NCBI GenBank assembly: GCA_902805845.1
Contig: CADCUI010000002.1
Span: 1-64,000 of the forward strand
From: an uncultured Nocardioidaceae bacterium
Lineage (GTDB): Bacteria > Actinomycetota > Actinomycetes > Propionibacteriales > Nocardioidaceae
Direction of reading: 5' to 3'
Length of the DNA: 64,000 nucleotides
The position numbers were made by a program, and so were the translations under genes. The notes under the pieces are model-generated. The model did no database searches. It was not told where the DNA came from and saw nothing but the letters and a program-made list of their open reading frames with translations. Position 1 is the first letter of the stretch, and the number at the start of each line of letters is the position of its first letter. Positions 50,015-59,265 of this stretch are shown piece by piece.

Positions 50015-50545
50015 ATGTTCGAGCGATTCACGAAGGAGGCGCAGGCGGCCGTCGTGGGCGCCCAGCAGGTGGCTCGCGAGACGGGCTCACGTGCGGTTGA
50101 CACCAGGCACCTGCTCGTCGCGCTCGCCCAGGGATCGGGCTCGGTCCACCGGGCGCTCACGGCCTCCGGCGTCGAGCCAGGTCCGGTCGTGTCCAAGGCT
50201 CGCGCCGACCTGCGGGCCGGCGGCCTCGATGGTGACGCGCTCGCGACGCTGGGCATCGACCTGGACGCCGTACGTCGCCAGGCCGACGCCGTCTTCGGCC
50301 GCGATGCGCTGGAACGGGCGAGTCGAACGCCGCGAGGCCACATCCCCTTCACCCCGGACGCGAAGAAGGCCCTCGAGCTGGCGCTACGCGAAGCGATCCG
50401 GCTCAAGCACAGAAGCATCCGCAGCGCTCACCTGCTGCTCGGCATGCTGCGGGGCGACAATCCGGGTCGTGACCTGCTGCTCCAGGCAGGCGCCGACACC
50501 GACGCGCTGCGAACGGCGCTCGAGGACGGCGCCCGGGCGGCCTAG
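50015..50545 (+). CDS. Stand-alone Clp N-terminal (ClpN) domain protein
   Basis: A 176-residue protein with two Clp-N repeats: MFERFTKEAQAAVVGAQQVARETGS and a second FTPDAKKALELALREAIRLKHRSIRSAHLLLGML, like ClpC/ClpA substrate domains but with no AAA+ modules or Walker sites. May act as an adaptor or competitor for substrates of ClpCP. Coupled to an HTH gene; target unknown. ATG 50015. Confidence 0.9.
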   Translation: MFERFTKEAQAAVVGAQQVARETGSRAVDTRHLLVALAQGSGSVHRALTASGVEPGPVVSKARADLRAGGLDGDALATLGIDLDAVRRQADAVFGRDALERASRTPRGHIPFTPDAKKALELALREAIRLKHRSIRSAHLLLGMLRGDNPGRDLLLQAGADTDALRTALEDGARAA

Positions 50546-50561
50546 GAGGCCATCGGCGCCG

Positions 50562-50589
50562 CACTGGCGTTGCCGGGCACTCGCCAGTG
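50562..50589 (+). terminator. Hairpin after the ClpN gene
   Basis: CACTGGCG (50562-50569) and CGCCAGTG (50582-50589) form an 8-bp stem with a 12-nt loop, just downstream of the stop codon. Confidence 0.55.
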
Positions 50590-50612
50590 GCGGCAGGGGG
50601 CAGGCTGACCTC

Positions 50613-51080
50613 ATGGAGCATCGCTACGGGGTGACCGTGACCTGGACCGGCAACACGGGTGAAGGAACCTCCACCTACCGCGGCTACAAGCGCGCGCACG
50701 TCGTCACGGCTGAGGGGCCGCCTGAGCTGCCTGGGTCCTCCGACCGCACCTTCCATGGCGACCGCGAGCGGTGGAATCCCGAGCAGCTGCTGCTCGCCTC
50801 ACTCGCCCAGTGCCACATGTTGTCCTATCTGCACGTCTGCGTCGACGTGGGCGTCGTCGTGACCGAGTACGTCGACCGGGCGACCGGGTCGATGAGGACC
50901 CGAGCCGACGGACGCGGACGGTTCACCGGAGTCGTGCTGCGTCCAGAGGTCACGGTTGCCGACCACACGATGGTCGCGGCCGCGAAGGAAGCGCACCGTC
51001 GTGCCAACGAGCTCTGCTTCATCGCCAACAGCGTCGCCTTCGACGTGCATCACGAGCCAGTGGTGCACATCGCTGCCTGA
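50613..51080 (+). CDS. OsmC-family peroxiredoxin
   Basis: A 155-residue OsmC/Ohr-like protein. Peroxidatic Cys lies in LLLASLAQCHMLSYLHVC and the second Cys in RANELCFIANS. Reduces organic hydroperoxides with lipoyl or thiol donors in the cytoplasm. ATG after a weak GGCAGGGGGCAGG site. Follows the ClpN gene by 67 nt with a hairpin between. Confidence 0.9.
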   Translation: MEHRYGVTVTWTGNTGEGTSTYRGYKRAHVVTAEGPPELPGSSDRTFHGDRERWNPEQLLLASLAQCHMLSYLHVCVDVGVVVTEYVDRATGSMRTRADGRGRFTGVVLRPEVTVADHTMVAAAKEAHRRANELCFIANSVAFDVHHEPVVHIAA

Positions 51081-51332
51081 GAGCCGCGCCGCCTGCGGGA
51101 CGAGAACGCGGTCCGGCAGCGGACGACGCCAACGCGAGCGGTGCCTGGGAGTGACCCCGATCGCCAGAAGGCGACCGGGGGTGCCGTGGCACTTCACGAT
51201 GTCCGTCGCCGGGTTCGTCGCCGGACCGGTACGGCGGAGCCTGGAGAGGCTCGCACCCACGACCCGGAGGACGCGACCCCCCGAGGGAGTGGTCCGCCTG
51301 AGCTGCGCCGCGTCGTGCTTGACCGAACCGCG

Positions 51333-52718
51333 TCAGCCCCGCCGGTCGTCCTCCGGCGGCGGTGCGTCTTGTGCTGCGGACCGGAACTCAGCACGGGGGT
51401 TCTGCAGTCGCCCGAGGGCCACGAGCTCTCGGCGGAAGAACAGGGCGAGCGTCCAGTCGAGCACGATGCGGACCTTGCGGTTGAACGTCGGCATCCGGCT
51501 CATGTGGTACGTCCGGTGCATGAACCACGCAGGGAACCCCTTCACCTTCACCCCGTAGACATCGGCCACGCCTCGATGGAGCCCCAGCGAGGCCACCGAG
51601 CCCACGTGGCGATGCCGGTACTCCGCCGGCTCGGCCCCGCGCAGGGCCGCCACGAGGTTGTCGCCGAGCAGCCGCGCCTGCCGCACCGCGTGCTGCGCGC
51701 TCGGGGAGCACATCGCCCCAGGCGGACCGGTCAGGTCCGGTACGGCAGCACAGTCGCCGGCCCCCCAGACGCCGGCGAGGACCCCGTCATCAGTCACCGC
51801 CTGCAGGGTCGGGGTGCACCGGAGGCGACCACGGTCGTCGAGCGGCAGGTCGGTGTCGCGCAGCACCGGGTTCGCCTTGACACCGGCAGTCCAGACCAGA
51901 GTGTCGGCGCTCAACGTGGTCCCGTCCGAGAGCACCACCTCGCCGTCCACGCACGATTCCAGCCGCGTCTCCAGGCGAACGTCGATGCCCCGTGAGCGGA
52001 GCTGCTCGACGGTGTAGACGCCCATCTCCTCGCGTACCTCCGGCAGGATCCGGCCGCTGGCCTCGACGAGCAGGAACCGAAGGTCGTGGGCGCTCAGCCC
52101 CTCGTGGAACGAGGTGGCCGCCCGCGCCATGTCCTCGAGCTCCGCGATCGCCTCGGTCCCCGCATAGCCTCCCCCCACGAACACGAAGGTCAGAGCACGT
52201 GCGCGCAGCGCCGGGTCGTCGACGGACGCGGCGACGTCCAGCCGGTCCAGGACGTGGTTGCGGAGAGCGATCGCCTCCTCGACCTGCTTGAACCCGATGC
52301 CGAACTCCTTGAGCCCCGGCACCGGCAGCGTCCTGGCCACCGAGCCCAGTGCCACGACGACATGGTCGTAGCGCAACGACACCGGGTCGCCGACCTCCGG
52401 CGTCACCGCCACGGTCCGGTCGCCGTGACTGACGGCGCTGACCCGGCCGTTGATCACCTCCATTCCGCGCAGCTCGCGTCGCAACGAGACCACGACGTGT
52501 CGCGGCTCGAGGGAGCCGGCGGCTGCCTCGGGAAGGAAGGGCTGGTAGGTCATGTACGAGCGAGGGTCCACGACAGTGACGTGCGCCTCGCCCCGGTGCA
52601 ATTTCCTCTTGAGCCGCAGCGCGGTGTAGAGACCGACGTAGCCTCCGCCCAGGATGAGGATCCGCTGCCCCCCCGGCGCATGCACCGCCTCCGTCTCGCG
52701 GCCACCCAAGAGGCTCAT
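51333..52718 (-). CDS. Type II NADH dehydrogenase (NDH-2)
   Basis: A 461-residue FAD enzyme. Dinucleotide sites: ILILGGGYVGLYTALRLKRKL at residue about 20 and TFVFVGGGYAGTEAIAELEDM at about 175. The C-terminal GDCAAVPD block binds FAD and VLDWTLALFFRREL the membrane-anchoring helix. Transfers electrons from NADH to quinone without proton pumping. Begins 8 nt after the CBS-domain gene, so one operon. Confidence 0.92.
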   Translation of the reverse strand: MSLLGGRETEAVHAPGGQRILILGGGYVGLYTALRLKRKLHRGEAHVTVVDPRSYMTYQPFLPEAAAGSLEPRHVVVSLRRELRGMEVINGRVSAVSHGDRTVAVTPEVGDPVSLRYDHVVVALGSVARTLPVPGLKEFGIGFKQVEEAIALRNHVLDRLDVAASVDDPALRARALTFVFVGGGYAGTEAIAELEDMARAATSFHEGLSAHDLRFLLVEASGRILPEVREEMGVYTVEQLRSRGIDVRLETRLESCVDGEVVLSDGTTLSADTLVWTAGVKANPVLRDTDLPLDDRGRLRCTPTLQAVTDDGVLAGVWGAGDCAAVPDLTGPPGAMCSPSAQHAVRQARLLGDNLVAALRGAEPAEYRHRHVGSVASLGLHRGVADVYGVKVKGFPAWFMHRTYHMSRMPTFNRKVRIVLDWTLALFFRRELVALGRLQNPRAEFRSAAQDAPPPEDDRRG

Positions 52719-52726
52719 GGGTCGGC

Positions 52727-53158
52727 TCAGGTCTGGTGCACGTAGCTGTCGAGCTGGTCGCGCTCGAACTGGAGCGCGTCGATCTTGTGCTTGACGACGT
52801 CGCCGATGCTGATGATGCCGACCATCACGCCGTCGTCCACCACCGGCACGTGACGGATCCGGCGCTCGGTCATGACGCCCATGACGTCATCGAGGGCGGC
52901 CGACGACTCGCAGGTGTGCACGTCGCTCGTCATGATGTCGCCGACGGAGGCCGACAGGACGTCGGCGTCGTTGTCGAGCCGCCGGACGACGTCGCGCTCG
53001 GAGACGATGCCGGCAACCGCGGCCCCGTCGGCGCTCACCACCATCGCCCCGACGTTGTGCTCGGCGAGCATCGTGACGAGCTCGCGGACGGTCGCCTCGG
53101 GCGGGACGGTCAGCACCTGCTGCTGCTGCTTGGCGGCGACGATGTCGCGGATCCGCAT
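52727..53158 (-). CDS. CBS-domain protein
   Basis: A 143-residue protein with two CBS motifs: TVRELVTMLAEHNVGAMVVSADGAAVAGIVSERDVVRRL and ALDDVMGVMTERRIRHVPVVDDGVMVGIISIGDVV. Binds adenine nucleotides in a Bateman module, often with hypoxia or energy stress genes. ATG 53158 with GAGGG 9 nt upstream; ATG 53167 is too close. Followed by NDH-2 after 8 nt, suggesting control of respiration. Confidence 0.92.
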   Translation of the reverse strand: MRIRDIVAAKQQQQVLTVPPEATVRELVTMLAEHNVGAMVVSADGAAVAGIVSERDVVRRLDNDADVLSASVGDIMTSDVHTCESSAALDDVMGVMTERRIRHVPVVDDGVMVGIISIGDVVKHKIDALQFERDQLDSYVHQT

Positions 53159-53252
53159 GGCGTTCATCCCTCGTTTCGGCGCGCGTCGGTGACTCGGGTA
53201 GTCGAAGGCTAGAGCAGGCTGCCCGCGGCGGATAGGGGTCGACCGACCCGTC

Positions 53253-54230
53253 TCACGGCCCGAGCGGAGGCAGCGCAGGGCCCTGGCCGCCGTCGTCGGG
53301 ACGCGAGCCGTGGGACCGGCGGTGTGCGTCGAGGTCGGAGACCGTCCCACGTCCTCGAAGCTCGGCAGGAAGCGGTTCCCCGGGCACCCCGTCGTCGTCG
53401 CCGGCTTGGTCGCCGTGGCGTTGGTGCCGGCCCGCGTCCGACCCCACCGAGCCGAGGAAGCCGAGCACCGTCTCGTGCAGGATTCCGTTGCTGGCAAGGG
53501 CGTTGCCACCCAGCGGGCCGTCCTGGCCGGCCAGCGAGGTGAAACGGCCGCCCGCCTCACGCACGATGACGTCGAGCGCGGCCATGTCGTGAAGGGCGAG
53601 CTCGGGCTCGGCGGCGACGTCGACGCTGCCTTCCGCGACCATCATGTGGCTCCAGAAGTCGCCGTACGCCCTCGTGCGCCAGCAGCGCCGGGTCAGCGCC
53701 AGGAAGTCGTCGAGGCGGCCGCGGTCGTCCCAGCCGTCGAGCGATGAGTACGACATCGAGGCGTCCTCCAGGCGCGACACGTCCGAGACGCGGCACTGCG
53801 CCGACTTGAAGAGCGAGCGGCCGGTGAACGCCCCGCCACCCTTCGTCGCCCACCAGCGCCGGTTGAGCAGCGGAGCCGACACCACGCCGACGACGACCTC
53901 GTCCTCGATCATCAAGGCGATGAGCGTCGCCCACACCGGCACGCCGCGCACGTAGTTCTTGGTCCCGTCGATCGGATCGACCACCCAACGCCGCTGGCTG
54001 AACCCGCTCGACCCCTCCTCCTCACCCAGCACCGCGTCTCGCGGACGGGCCTTGGCGAGCGTGCGGCGGATGCCCGACTCGACCGCACGGTCGGCGTCGG
54101 TGACCGGTGTCAGGTCGGGCTTGGTGGTCACGCGCAGGTCCATCGCCTGGAAGCGGCTCGTGCTGAGCGAGTCGGCATCGTCGGCGAGGACGTGCGCCAG
54201 CCGCAGGTCGTCGGTGTGGTTGTCGGGCAT
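53253..54230 (-). CDS. HisN-like inositol monophosphatase family protein with C-terminal extension
   Basis: A 325-residue phosphatase. GEEEGSS (metal ligand Glu), DPIDGTKNYVRGVP (Asp-x-Asp), and ELALHDMAALDVIVREAGG are the IMPase fold. Family is used for histidinol phosphate in actinobacteria, but inositol phosphate is also possible. About 60 residues after the usual end (GILHETVLGFLG) are Gly/Asp/His-rich and unlike the family. ATG 54230. Adjacent to rsgA and aroA as in other actinobacteria. Confidence 0.85.
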   Translation of the reverse strand: MPDNHTDDLRLAHVLADDADSLSTSRFQAMDLRVTTKPDLTPVTDADRAVESGIRRTLAKARPRDAVLGEEEGSSGFSQRRWVVDPIDGTKNYVRGVPVWATLIALMIEDEVVVGVVSAPLLNRRWWATKGGGAFTGRSLFKSAQCRVSDVSRLEDASMSYSSLDGWDDRGRLDDFLALTRRCWRTRAYGDFWSHMMVAEGSVDVAAEPELALHDMAALDVIVREAGGRFTSLAGQDGPLGGNALASNGILHETVLGFLGSVGSDAGRHQRHGDQAGDDDGVPGEPLPAELRGRGTVSDLDAHRRSHGSRPDDGGQGPALPPLGP

Positions 54231-54344
54231 GGGTTTCAGGCTAGGGGTCACGGCCGCCGCAGACGCGGTCCGGCCCGCGCGCCGTCGTCGCGTCGTCTCC
54301 GCGTCGTCTCTGGGTGATGGTGACGTGGCGATACCTTGGACGTC

Positions 54345-54851
54345 GTGGAGATCGACGGTCTGCCGCTGCACCCGCTGGTGATCCATCTGGCGATCGGTCT
54401 GGTGCCGCTCTCCGCCCTGGCGGCCGTCGCCCTCGTGCTGCTGCACAAGCCGCGGTGGCTCATCCGCTGGGTGGCGATGCTCGCGACGTTCGGGGCGATC
54501 GGCGCCGTGATGCTTGCCCGGGTGACCGGGGCCTCGCTGCTGCGCGACCGGCCGTTCCTGACCTCGGACCCCCGGCTGAACGACCTTCTCGGCACCCACC
54601 AGGACCGGGCGGACCTGCTGCTGGTCGCGGTCATCATCCTGACCGTGCTGGTCGTCGTGGCCTTCGCCGCGCTGCCCGCACCGAGTGCCCTGGCGTCGAG
54701 GCGCTTCGCGCACGCCGGCGTACCCCGGCGGTGGTTGCCGCCGGTGCTCACCGTCGCCGTCCTGGCCGCAGCGGGCTTCGCGGTGGTCATGGTCATGCTC
54801 ACCGGGCACGCCGGCGCCACCGCCGTGTGGGACATCCCGGAGGGCGGCTGA
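54345..54851 (+). CDS. DUF2231 membrane protein
   Basis: A 168-residue protein with four membrane segments and the family start LPLHPLVIHLAIGLVPLSALAAVAL. His residues LHPLVIHL suggest heme or metal contact. GTG 54345 is preferred; TTG 54336 is possible. Sits between hisN-like and rsgA genes on the opposite strand, so it is its own unit. Confidence 0.87.
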   Translation: MEIDGLPLHPLVIHLAIGLVPLSALAAVALVLLHKPRWLIRWVAMLATFGAIGAVMLARVTGASLLRDRPFLTSDPRLNDLLGTHQDRADLLLVAVIILTVLVVVAFAALPAPSALASRRFAHAGVPRRWLPPVLTVAVLAAAGFAVVMVMLTGHAGATAVWDIPEGG

Positions 54852-54872
54852 GGTCGCCGCCGTTCGGGCCGG

Positions 54873-55871
54873 TCAGTACGTCGTCTCGCGGCTGCGGAGC
54901 AGCCGTCGGTAGGACTCCACCCGCGCGAGGTCGAGGCGGCCCTCGGCCACGGCGGTGTCCAGGGCGCACTCCGGTTCGGTGGCCTCGTGCGTGCATCCCC
55001 GCGGGCACTCCGGCGCCATCTCGGCGAGGTCGGGGAAGGCGACGATCAGCCGGGCAGGGTCGACGTGCGCGAGCCCGAAGGAGCGGATGCCAGGGGTGTC
55101 GACGATCCAGCCGCTGCCGTCGGCCAGTCGCAGCATGACTGCCGAGGTCGAGGTGTGTCGGCCCCGCCCGGTGACGTCGTTGACCTCGCCGGTGGCGCGG
55201 CCGGCCCCCGGCACGAGCGCGTTGACCAGCGTCGACTTCCCGACGCCGCTGTGTCCCAGCAGCACGCTCGTCCTGCCGGTCAGCCGCTCCAGCAGCGGGC
55301 CGACGTCCTGCCCGCGGGACGTCACCACGTAGTCGACCTCGAGCGGCCGGTAGATCTCGACGAGCGGCCCCGGATCGGCCAGGTCCGCCTTCGTCAGGCA
55401 CAGGAGCGGGTCGATGCCCGCGTCGTACGCCGCGGCGAGGGCGCGGTCCACGAGCCCCGTCCGTGGCTCCGGGTCGGCGAGTGCGACCACGACCACGAGC
55501 TGGTCGGCATTGGCGACCACCACCCGCTCCACCGGGTCGTCGTCGTCAGCGGTCCGGCGCAGCACGGTGCGCCGCTCGCACACCTCGACGATGCGGGCCA
55601 GCGCGCCGGCCACTCCGGTGACGTCGCCGACCAGCCGCACCCGGTCGCCGACCACCACCCCCTTGCGGCCCAACGGGCGCGACTTCATGGCGGTGACCAC
55701 GACCTCCTCGTCCGCATGGAGCCGGCAGGTGTAGCGGCCCCGGTCGACGGTCACCACCACCGCCTCGTGCGCGTCGTCGTAGGTCGGCCGGTCCTTGGTG
55801 CGCGGACGGGTACGGCGGCGTGGCCGGTCGAACGACTCCTGCTCGAGATGCTCGTACCCTGACCGTGCCAC
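54873..55871 (-). CDS. rsgA: Ribosome small-subunit-dependent GTPase RsgA
   Basis: A 332-residue circularly permuted GTPase. Order is G4 (LTKAD), G5, G1 (GHSGVGKSTLVNAL), G3 (DTPG), with an OB fold first and a zinc finger C-x4-C-x-H type (CPRGCTHEATEPEC) at the end. Helps mature the 30S subunit. GTG 55871 lies 8 nt after the aroA stop. Confidence 0.95.
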   Translation of the reverse strand: MARSGYEHLEQESFDRPRRRTRPRTKDRPTYDDAHEAVVVTVDRGRYTCRLHADEEVVVTAMKSRPLGRKGVVVGDRVRLVGDVTGVAGALARIVEVCERRTVLRRTADDDDPVERVVVANADQLVVVVALADPEPRTGLVDRALAAAYDAGIDPLLCLTKADLADPGPLVEIYRPLEVDYVVTSRGQDVGPLLERLTGRTSVLLGHSGVGKSTLVNALVPGAGRATGEVNDVTGRGRHTSTSAVMLRLADGSGWIVDTPGIRSFGLAHVDPARLIVAFPDLAEMAPECPRGCTHEATEPECALDTAVAEGRLDLARVESYRRLLRSRETTY

Positions 55872-55879
55872 GACCCCCC

Positions 55880-57184
55880 TCAGCCTCCGACGAGCGCCGA
55901 CCAGGCGGCCGGGAAGTCGGGGAAGGTCTTGGCGGTCGTGGCGACGTTCTCCACGAGCACGCCCGGCACCGCGAGGCCGACGATCACCGCCGCCTGTGCC
56001 ATCCGGTGGTCGGCGTAGGTGCGGAAGAGCCCGCCGTGCAGCGGCCGCGGCGTGATGCCGAGGCCGTCAGGTCGCTCCTCCACCTCCGCGCCGAGACCGG
56101 TCAGCTCCCGAGCGAGGGCGGCGAGTCGGTCGGTCTCGTGCCCACGGATGTGCTCGATGCCGCGCAGCACCGAGGGCGACTCCGCCAGCGTCGCTAGCGC
56201 AGCCATTGCGGGCGCCAGCTCGCCGACCTCGTGCAGGTCGAGGTCGACGCCCTGCAAGGGGCCGGCGCAGGCGACGGTGAGCCCGGCGTCGTCGCGGTGC
56301 ACCTGGGCCCCCATGAGCGTGAGGATCTCGCGCAGCCGGTCACCGGCCTGGGTGGTGCGCTCCGGCCAGTCCGGCACGGTGACCCGGCCGCGGGTGACGG
56401 CCGCTGCCGCCAGGAACGGCGCGGCGTTGGACAGGTCGGGCTCGATGTCGACGTCCACCGCGTGCACCGGCCCCGGGGGGACCCGCCAGCGGTTGGGCTC
56501 CTCGTCCTGCACCCTGACCCCGTGCTCCCGGAGCGCGGCCACCGTCATGTCGATGTGGGGAAGTGAGGGGACCGGCTTCCCGTCGTGGCGGACGTCGACA
56601 CCGTCGTCGTACCTCGCTCCGGCGAGCAGCAGCGCCGAGACGAACTGGCTCGAGCTCGAGGCGTCGATGACGACGAGGCCGCCGGGCGCTCCGCCCGCGC
56701 CGCGCACCGTGAAGGGCAGCCGTCCGCGGCCGTCGTCCTCGACCGTGACGCCGAGGGCACGCAACGCGTTCAGCACCGCCGCCATCGGCCGCATGCGGGC
56801 GTGGTCGTCACCGTCGAAGCGGATGGCGCCGGTCGCGAGCGCGGCGACCGGGGGGACGAAGCGCATCACGGTGCCGGCGAGCCCACAGTCGATGTCCGCC
56901 GGGCCTCGCAGGTCCCGCGGTGTCACCGTCCAGTCGTCACCGTCGGTGTCCACCGTGACGCCGAGGGCGGTGAGCGCCCGCGCCATGAGCTCGGTGTCCC
57001 GGGATCGCAGCGCCCGTCGTACCGACGAGGGGCCGTCGGCGATCGCGGCGAGCACGAGCGCGCGGTTGGTCAGCGACTTCGACCCCGGCAGCGACACCGT
57101 CGCGGTGACGGGGCCGGCCGGTGTCGGTGCCGGCCAAGGGTCGGCCACGATCACACGTCGAAGCCCAGCGGTGCGCGCGTCCAT
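55880..57184 (-). CDS. aroA: 3-phosphoshikimate 1-carboxyvinyltransferase
   Basis: A 434-residue EPSP synthase. Motifs: [16 protein letters not shown] (substrate loop), [25 protein letters not shown] and [16 protein letters not shown], then the closing [12 protein letters not shown]. Makes EPSP in the shikimate pathway. ATG 57184; GTG 57154 is an alternative. The end is 8 nt from rsgA, one operon. Confidence 0.95.
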   Translation of the reverse strand: MDARTAGLRRVIVADPWPAPTPAGPVTATVSLPGSKSLTNRALVLAAIADGPSSVRRALRSRDTELMARALTALGVTVDTDGDDWTVTPRDLRGPADIDCGLAGTVMRFVPPVAALATGAIRFDGDDHARMRPMAAVLNALRALGVTVEDDGRGRLPFTVRGAGGAPGGLVVIDASSSSQFVSALLLAGARYDDGVDVRHDGKPVPSLPHIDMTVAALREHGVRVQDEEPNRWRVPPGPVHAVDVDIEPDLSNAAPFLAAAAVTRGRVTVPDWPERTTQAGDRLREILTLMGAQVHRDDAGLTVACAGPLQGVDLDLHEVGELAPAMAALATLAESPSVLRGIEHIRGHETDRLAALARELTGLGAEVEERPDGLGITPRPLHGGLFRTYADHRMAQAAVIVGLAVPGVLVENVATTAKTFPDFPAAWSALVGG

Positions 57185-57239
57185 CGCCGCGAGCCTAGCG
57201 AGACCGCCGGCCGGGACGCCGGTGGCGCCGGTGGGCGCC

Positions 57240-59012
57240 CTACTTTGGTCCCTTGCCCTTGTCCTGCTGCCTGCCGGGCTGCTTGCCGGGCTGCTTGTCC
57301 TGCGGCTTGTCCTGCGGCTTGTCCTGCCCGTGGCCGGGCTGCTTGCCCTGGGGGTGGGGCTTGTGGTGGCCCTTGTGGAGGCCTTGGTCGTGTCCGGGGC
57401 CCTTGCCGTGCTTGTTCTTGGGCTCGTTCTTGGGCTTGTTCTTGGGCTTGTCCTGCCCGTGGCCGGGCTGCTTGCCCTGGGGGTGGGGCTTGTGGTGGCC
57501 CTTGTGGAGGCCTTGGTCGTGTCTTGGGCCCTTGCCCTTCTGATTGCCGTCAGGCCGCGCGTCCGGCGGGGGATCTTGCTTGGTCCCGGGCTCCGGCCGG
57601 TCGGAAGACCCGTCGGGCGGCGACTGGACCGTCGGTTGCGTGTCGAGCTTCTTGTCGGGTTGCTTGTCGGTGAGTGTCTTGACGCGGTCCGGCCGCTCCC
57701 GACGCGTGGGGCCATCCGGCGTCGGGTCCTGGCGTCGGTCCGGGGCGTCGACGACCGGCGTGCCCGGCGCCTCGGGAAGGTCGACCGGGAGGGTGGGGCC
57801 GGGGTCGGGTGCGGTCTCGAGTCTTTGCGTGCGGGCATCGAGGAGCCGGGCGAGCTCACGGCCGCCCAACGGCACCGCGTCGAAGGGCGCGGAGACGCCA
57901 GGGTCGCCGGTGCCCAGCGGACCACCGCGACCCCCACTGCCGCCGCTGACCGCGTCCCTGGTCCCGCGGTCATCCGTGCTCGGGGCGGGGCTGCCCGGCA
58001 GCGGCGTGTTCACCGTCCAGGGCGTGTCGGCGATGGCGGACCGCCCGCCGTCGCCGTCCTCGGCCGGGTCCTGCGAGGGCGTCCCGCCGATCGAGAGCGC
58101 GACGGCGGTCGCCACCGCGACCGTCGTGGCGACCGCACCACCGGCCGACGGCACGAGCTGGGCGCCGACGTACTCCTTGGCGCGGCCGAGGATCGCCACC
58201 ACTCCGGTGGCGGACCCCGCGGCGCTGCCGCTCGAGGCGAGGTAACCGGCCGCCAGCGACCCCAGCAGCAGCGGAGCGAGCACCCCGCGCAGGTCCGCGT
58301 TGACCTCGCAGAGCTCCAGATAGGTGGCGGTGCACCGCCGACAGTCTTCGAGGTGCACCTGCACCTTGGCCGACTCGCGGCGCGCCAGCCCCTTGCGGAC
58401 GTGGCCACCGAGGTGCTCGAGGACCCACCGACAGTCGGAGGGAGGCGTGTCGGCGAGGTGGGCGGCGAGGAACGCCTGCCGCAGCCCCTCGCGTGCCCGG
58501 TAGGCCAGCGCGGAGACCGAGTTCGCGCTCATGCCCAGCAGCCGTGCGACGTCTGCGGGCTTCTGGCCCTCCACCTCGAGGTGCCACAGCACCATCTGCC
58601 AGCGTTCGGGCAGCGTGGCGAAGGCTCGGGCGACAGCACCGTTCTCGAAGGACGCGACCGCGGTGTCGTGGAACGGCACGCCGGGGTCGAACTCGCCCAG
58701 GTCATCGGTAGGAGTGAGCCGCGACTGGGCCCGGACCCGGTCGACGTGCACACGGCGTACGGCGGTCAGCAGATAAGCCCGGAAGCTGACGTCGGGGCCA
58801 CCGCCCCGCTGCAGGACCGCCATCACCTTGGTGACGGCATCGGAGACCAGGTCGTCCACGTCCGGGCCGCGCGCAAGCTGCCGCGCCAGCCGCCGGGCTG
58901 CGTCGACATGCCTCGTGAAGAGCTCCGCGTAGGCGTCAGCATCGCCGCTGCGGACGCGCGAGATCAGCTCGGCGTCGCTCGGGGTGACGAGGTCGTCCAG
59001 CAGCTGGCTCAT
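57240..59012 (-). CDS. ECF sigma factor with fused zinc-finger, membrane and His-rich tail
   Basis: A 590-residue protein. Residues 10-85 are sigma region 2 ([20 protein letters not shown]), 125-185 region 4 ([29 protein letters not shown]). Residues about 195-240 hold HLEDCRRC, a ZAS-like H-x3-C-x2-C. Two hydrophobic stretches follow ([15 protein letters not shown] and [19 protein letters not shown]), then a Pro/Asp-rich region and a His/Lys/Gly tail with a duplicated [17 protein letters not shown] block. So sigma and its anti-sigma-like control are one membrane-bound protein. Release by proteolysis is inference. Confidence 0.88.
   Translation of the reverse strand: MSQLLDDLVTPSDAELISRVRSGDADAYAELFTRHVDAARRLARQLARGPDVDDLVSDAVTKVMAVLQRGGGPDVSFRAYLLTAVRRVHVDRVRAQSRLTPTDDLGEFDPGVPFHDTAVASFENGAVARAFATLPERWQMVLWHLEVEGQKPADVARLLGMSANSVSALAYRAREGLRQAFLAAHLADTPPSDCRWVLEHLGGHVRKGLARRESAKVQVHLEDCRRCTATYLELCEVNADLRGVLAPLLLGSLAAGYLASSGSAAGSATGVVAILGRAKEYVGAQLVPSAGGAVATTVAVATAVALSIGGTPSQDPAEDGDGGRSAIADTPWTVNTPLPGSPAPSTDDRGTRDAVSGGSGGRGGPLGTGDPGVSAPFDAVPLGGRELARLLDARTQRLETAPDPGPTLPVDLPEAPGTPVVDAPDRRQDPTPDGPTRRERPDRVKTLTDKQPDKKLDTQPTVQSPPDGSSDRPEPGTKQDPPPDARPDGNQKGKGPRHDQGLHKGHHKPHPQGKQPGHGQDKPKNKPKNEPKNKHGKGPGHDQGLHKGHHKPHPQGKQPGHGQDKPQDKPQDKQPGKQPGRQQDKGKGPK
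57316..57536. repeat. Duplicated block in the sigma factor tail
   Basis: A block of about 79 identical bases occurs at 57316-57394 and 57445-57523, 129 bp (43 codons) apart, in frame. It codes for [17 protein letters not shown] and flanking residues, and has stayed identical at DNA level, so the duplication is recent or kept by gene conversion. Confidence 0.9.
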
Positions 59013-59265
59013 GTCAGTGGTGCTGCCTTGCCGTCCGAGGGGATGTCCGTTTGGTCATCTGTGCACTCATTGATCCGATTGTGAGCCTAGCCCTTCTCAG
59101 GGGTCAGCGCGAGGGTCGGTGGCTCGCGCACAGCCTTACCCACCAGAACGGAAAAGTTGCCGAACCCGCGTCATGGATCGATGCCGGCACCGTCTCATCG
59201 GGTGACGGCACGAAGCCGGTCGCTGCACGAAGGGCAGCCGGCGGGGGGACCAGGAGGGGGACAGG

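Noticed and set aside
51081-51332. Gene in the gap between OsmC and NDH-2
   Set aside because: Only shadow frames without motif or ribosome site.
56019-59084. Open frame of 1021 codons on the plus strand, antisense to aroA and the ECF sigma gene
   Set aside because: High-GC antisense openness; composition is Arg/Ser/Pro-rich and no family motif is present, while both genes on the other strand are well supported.
59013-59265. Small gene before the GGDEF-like gene (72 codons from 59051)
   Set aside because: No ribosome site, ends inside the next gene, and no conserved pattern.
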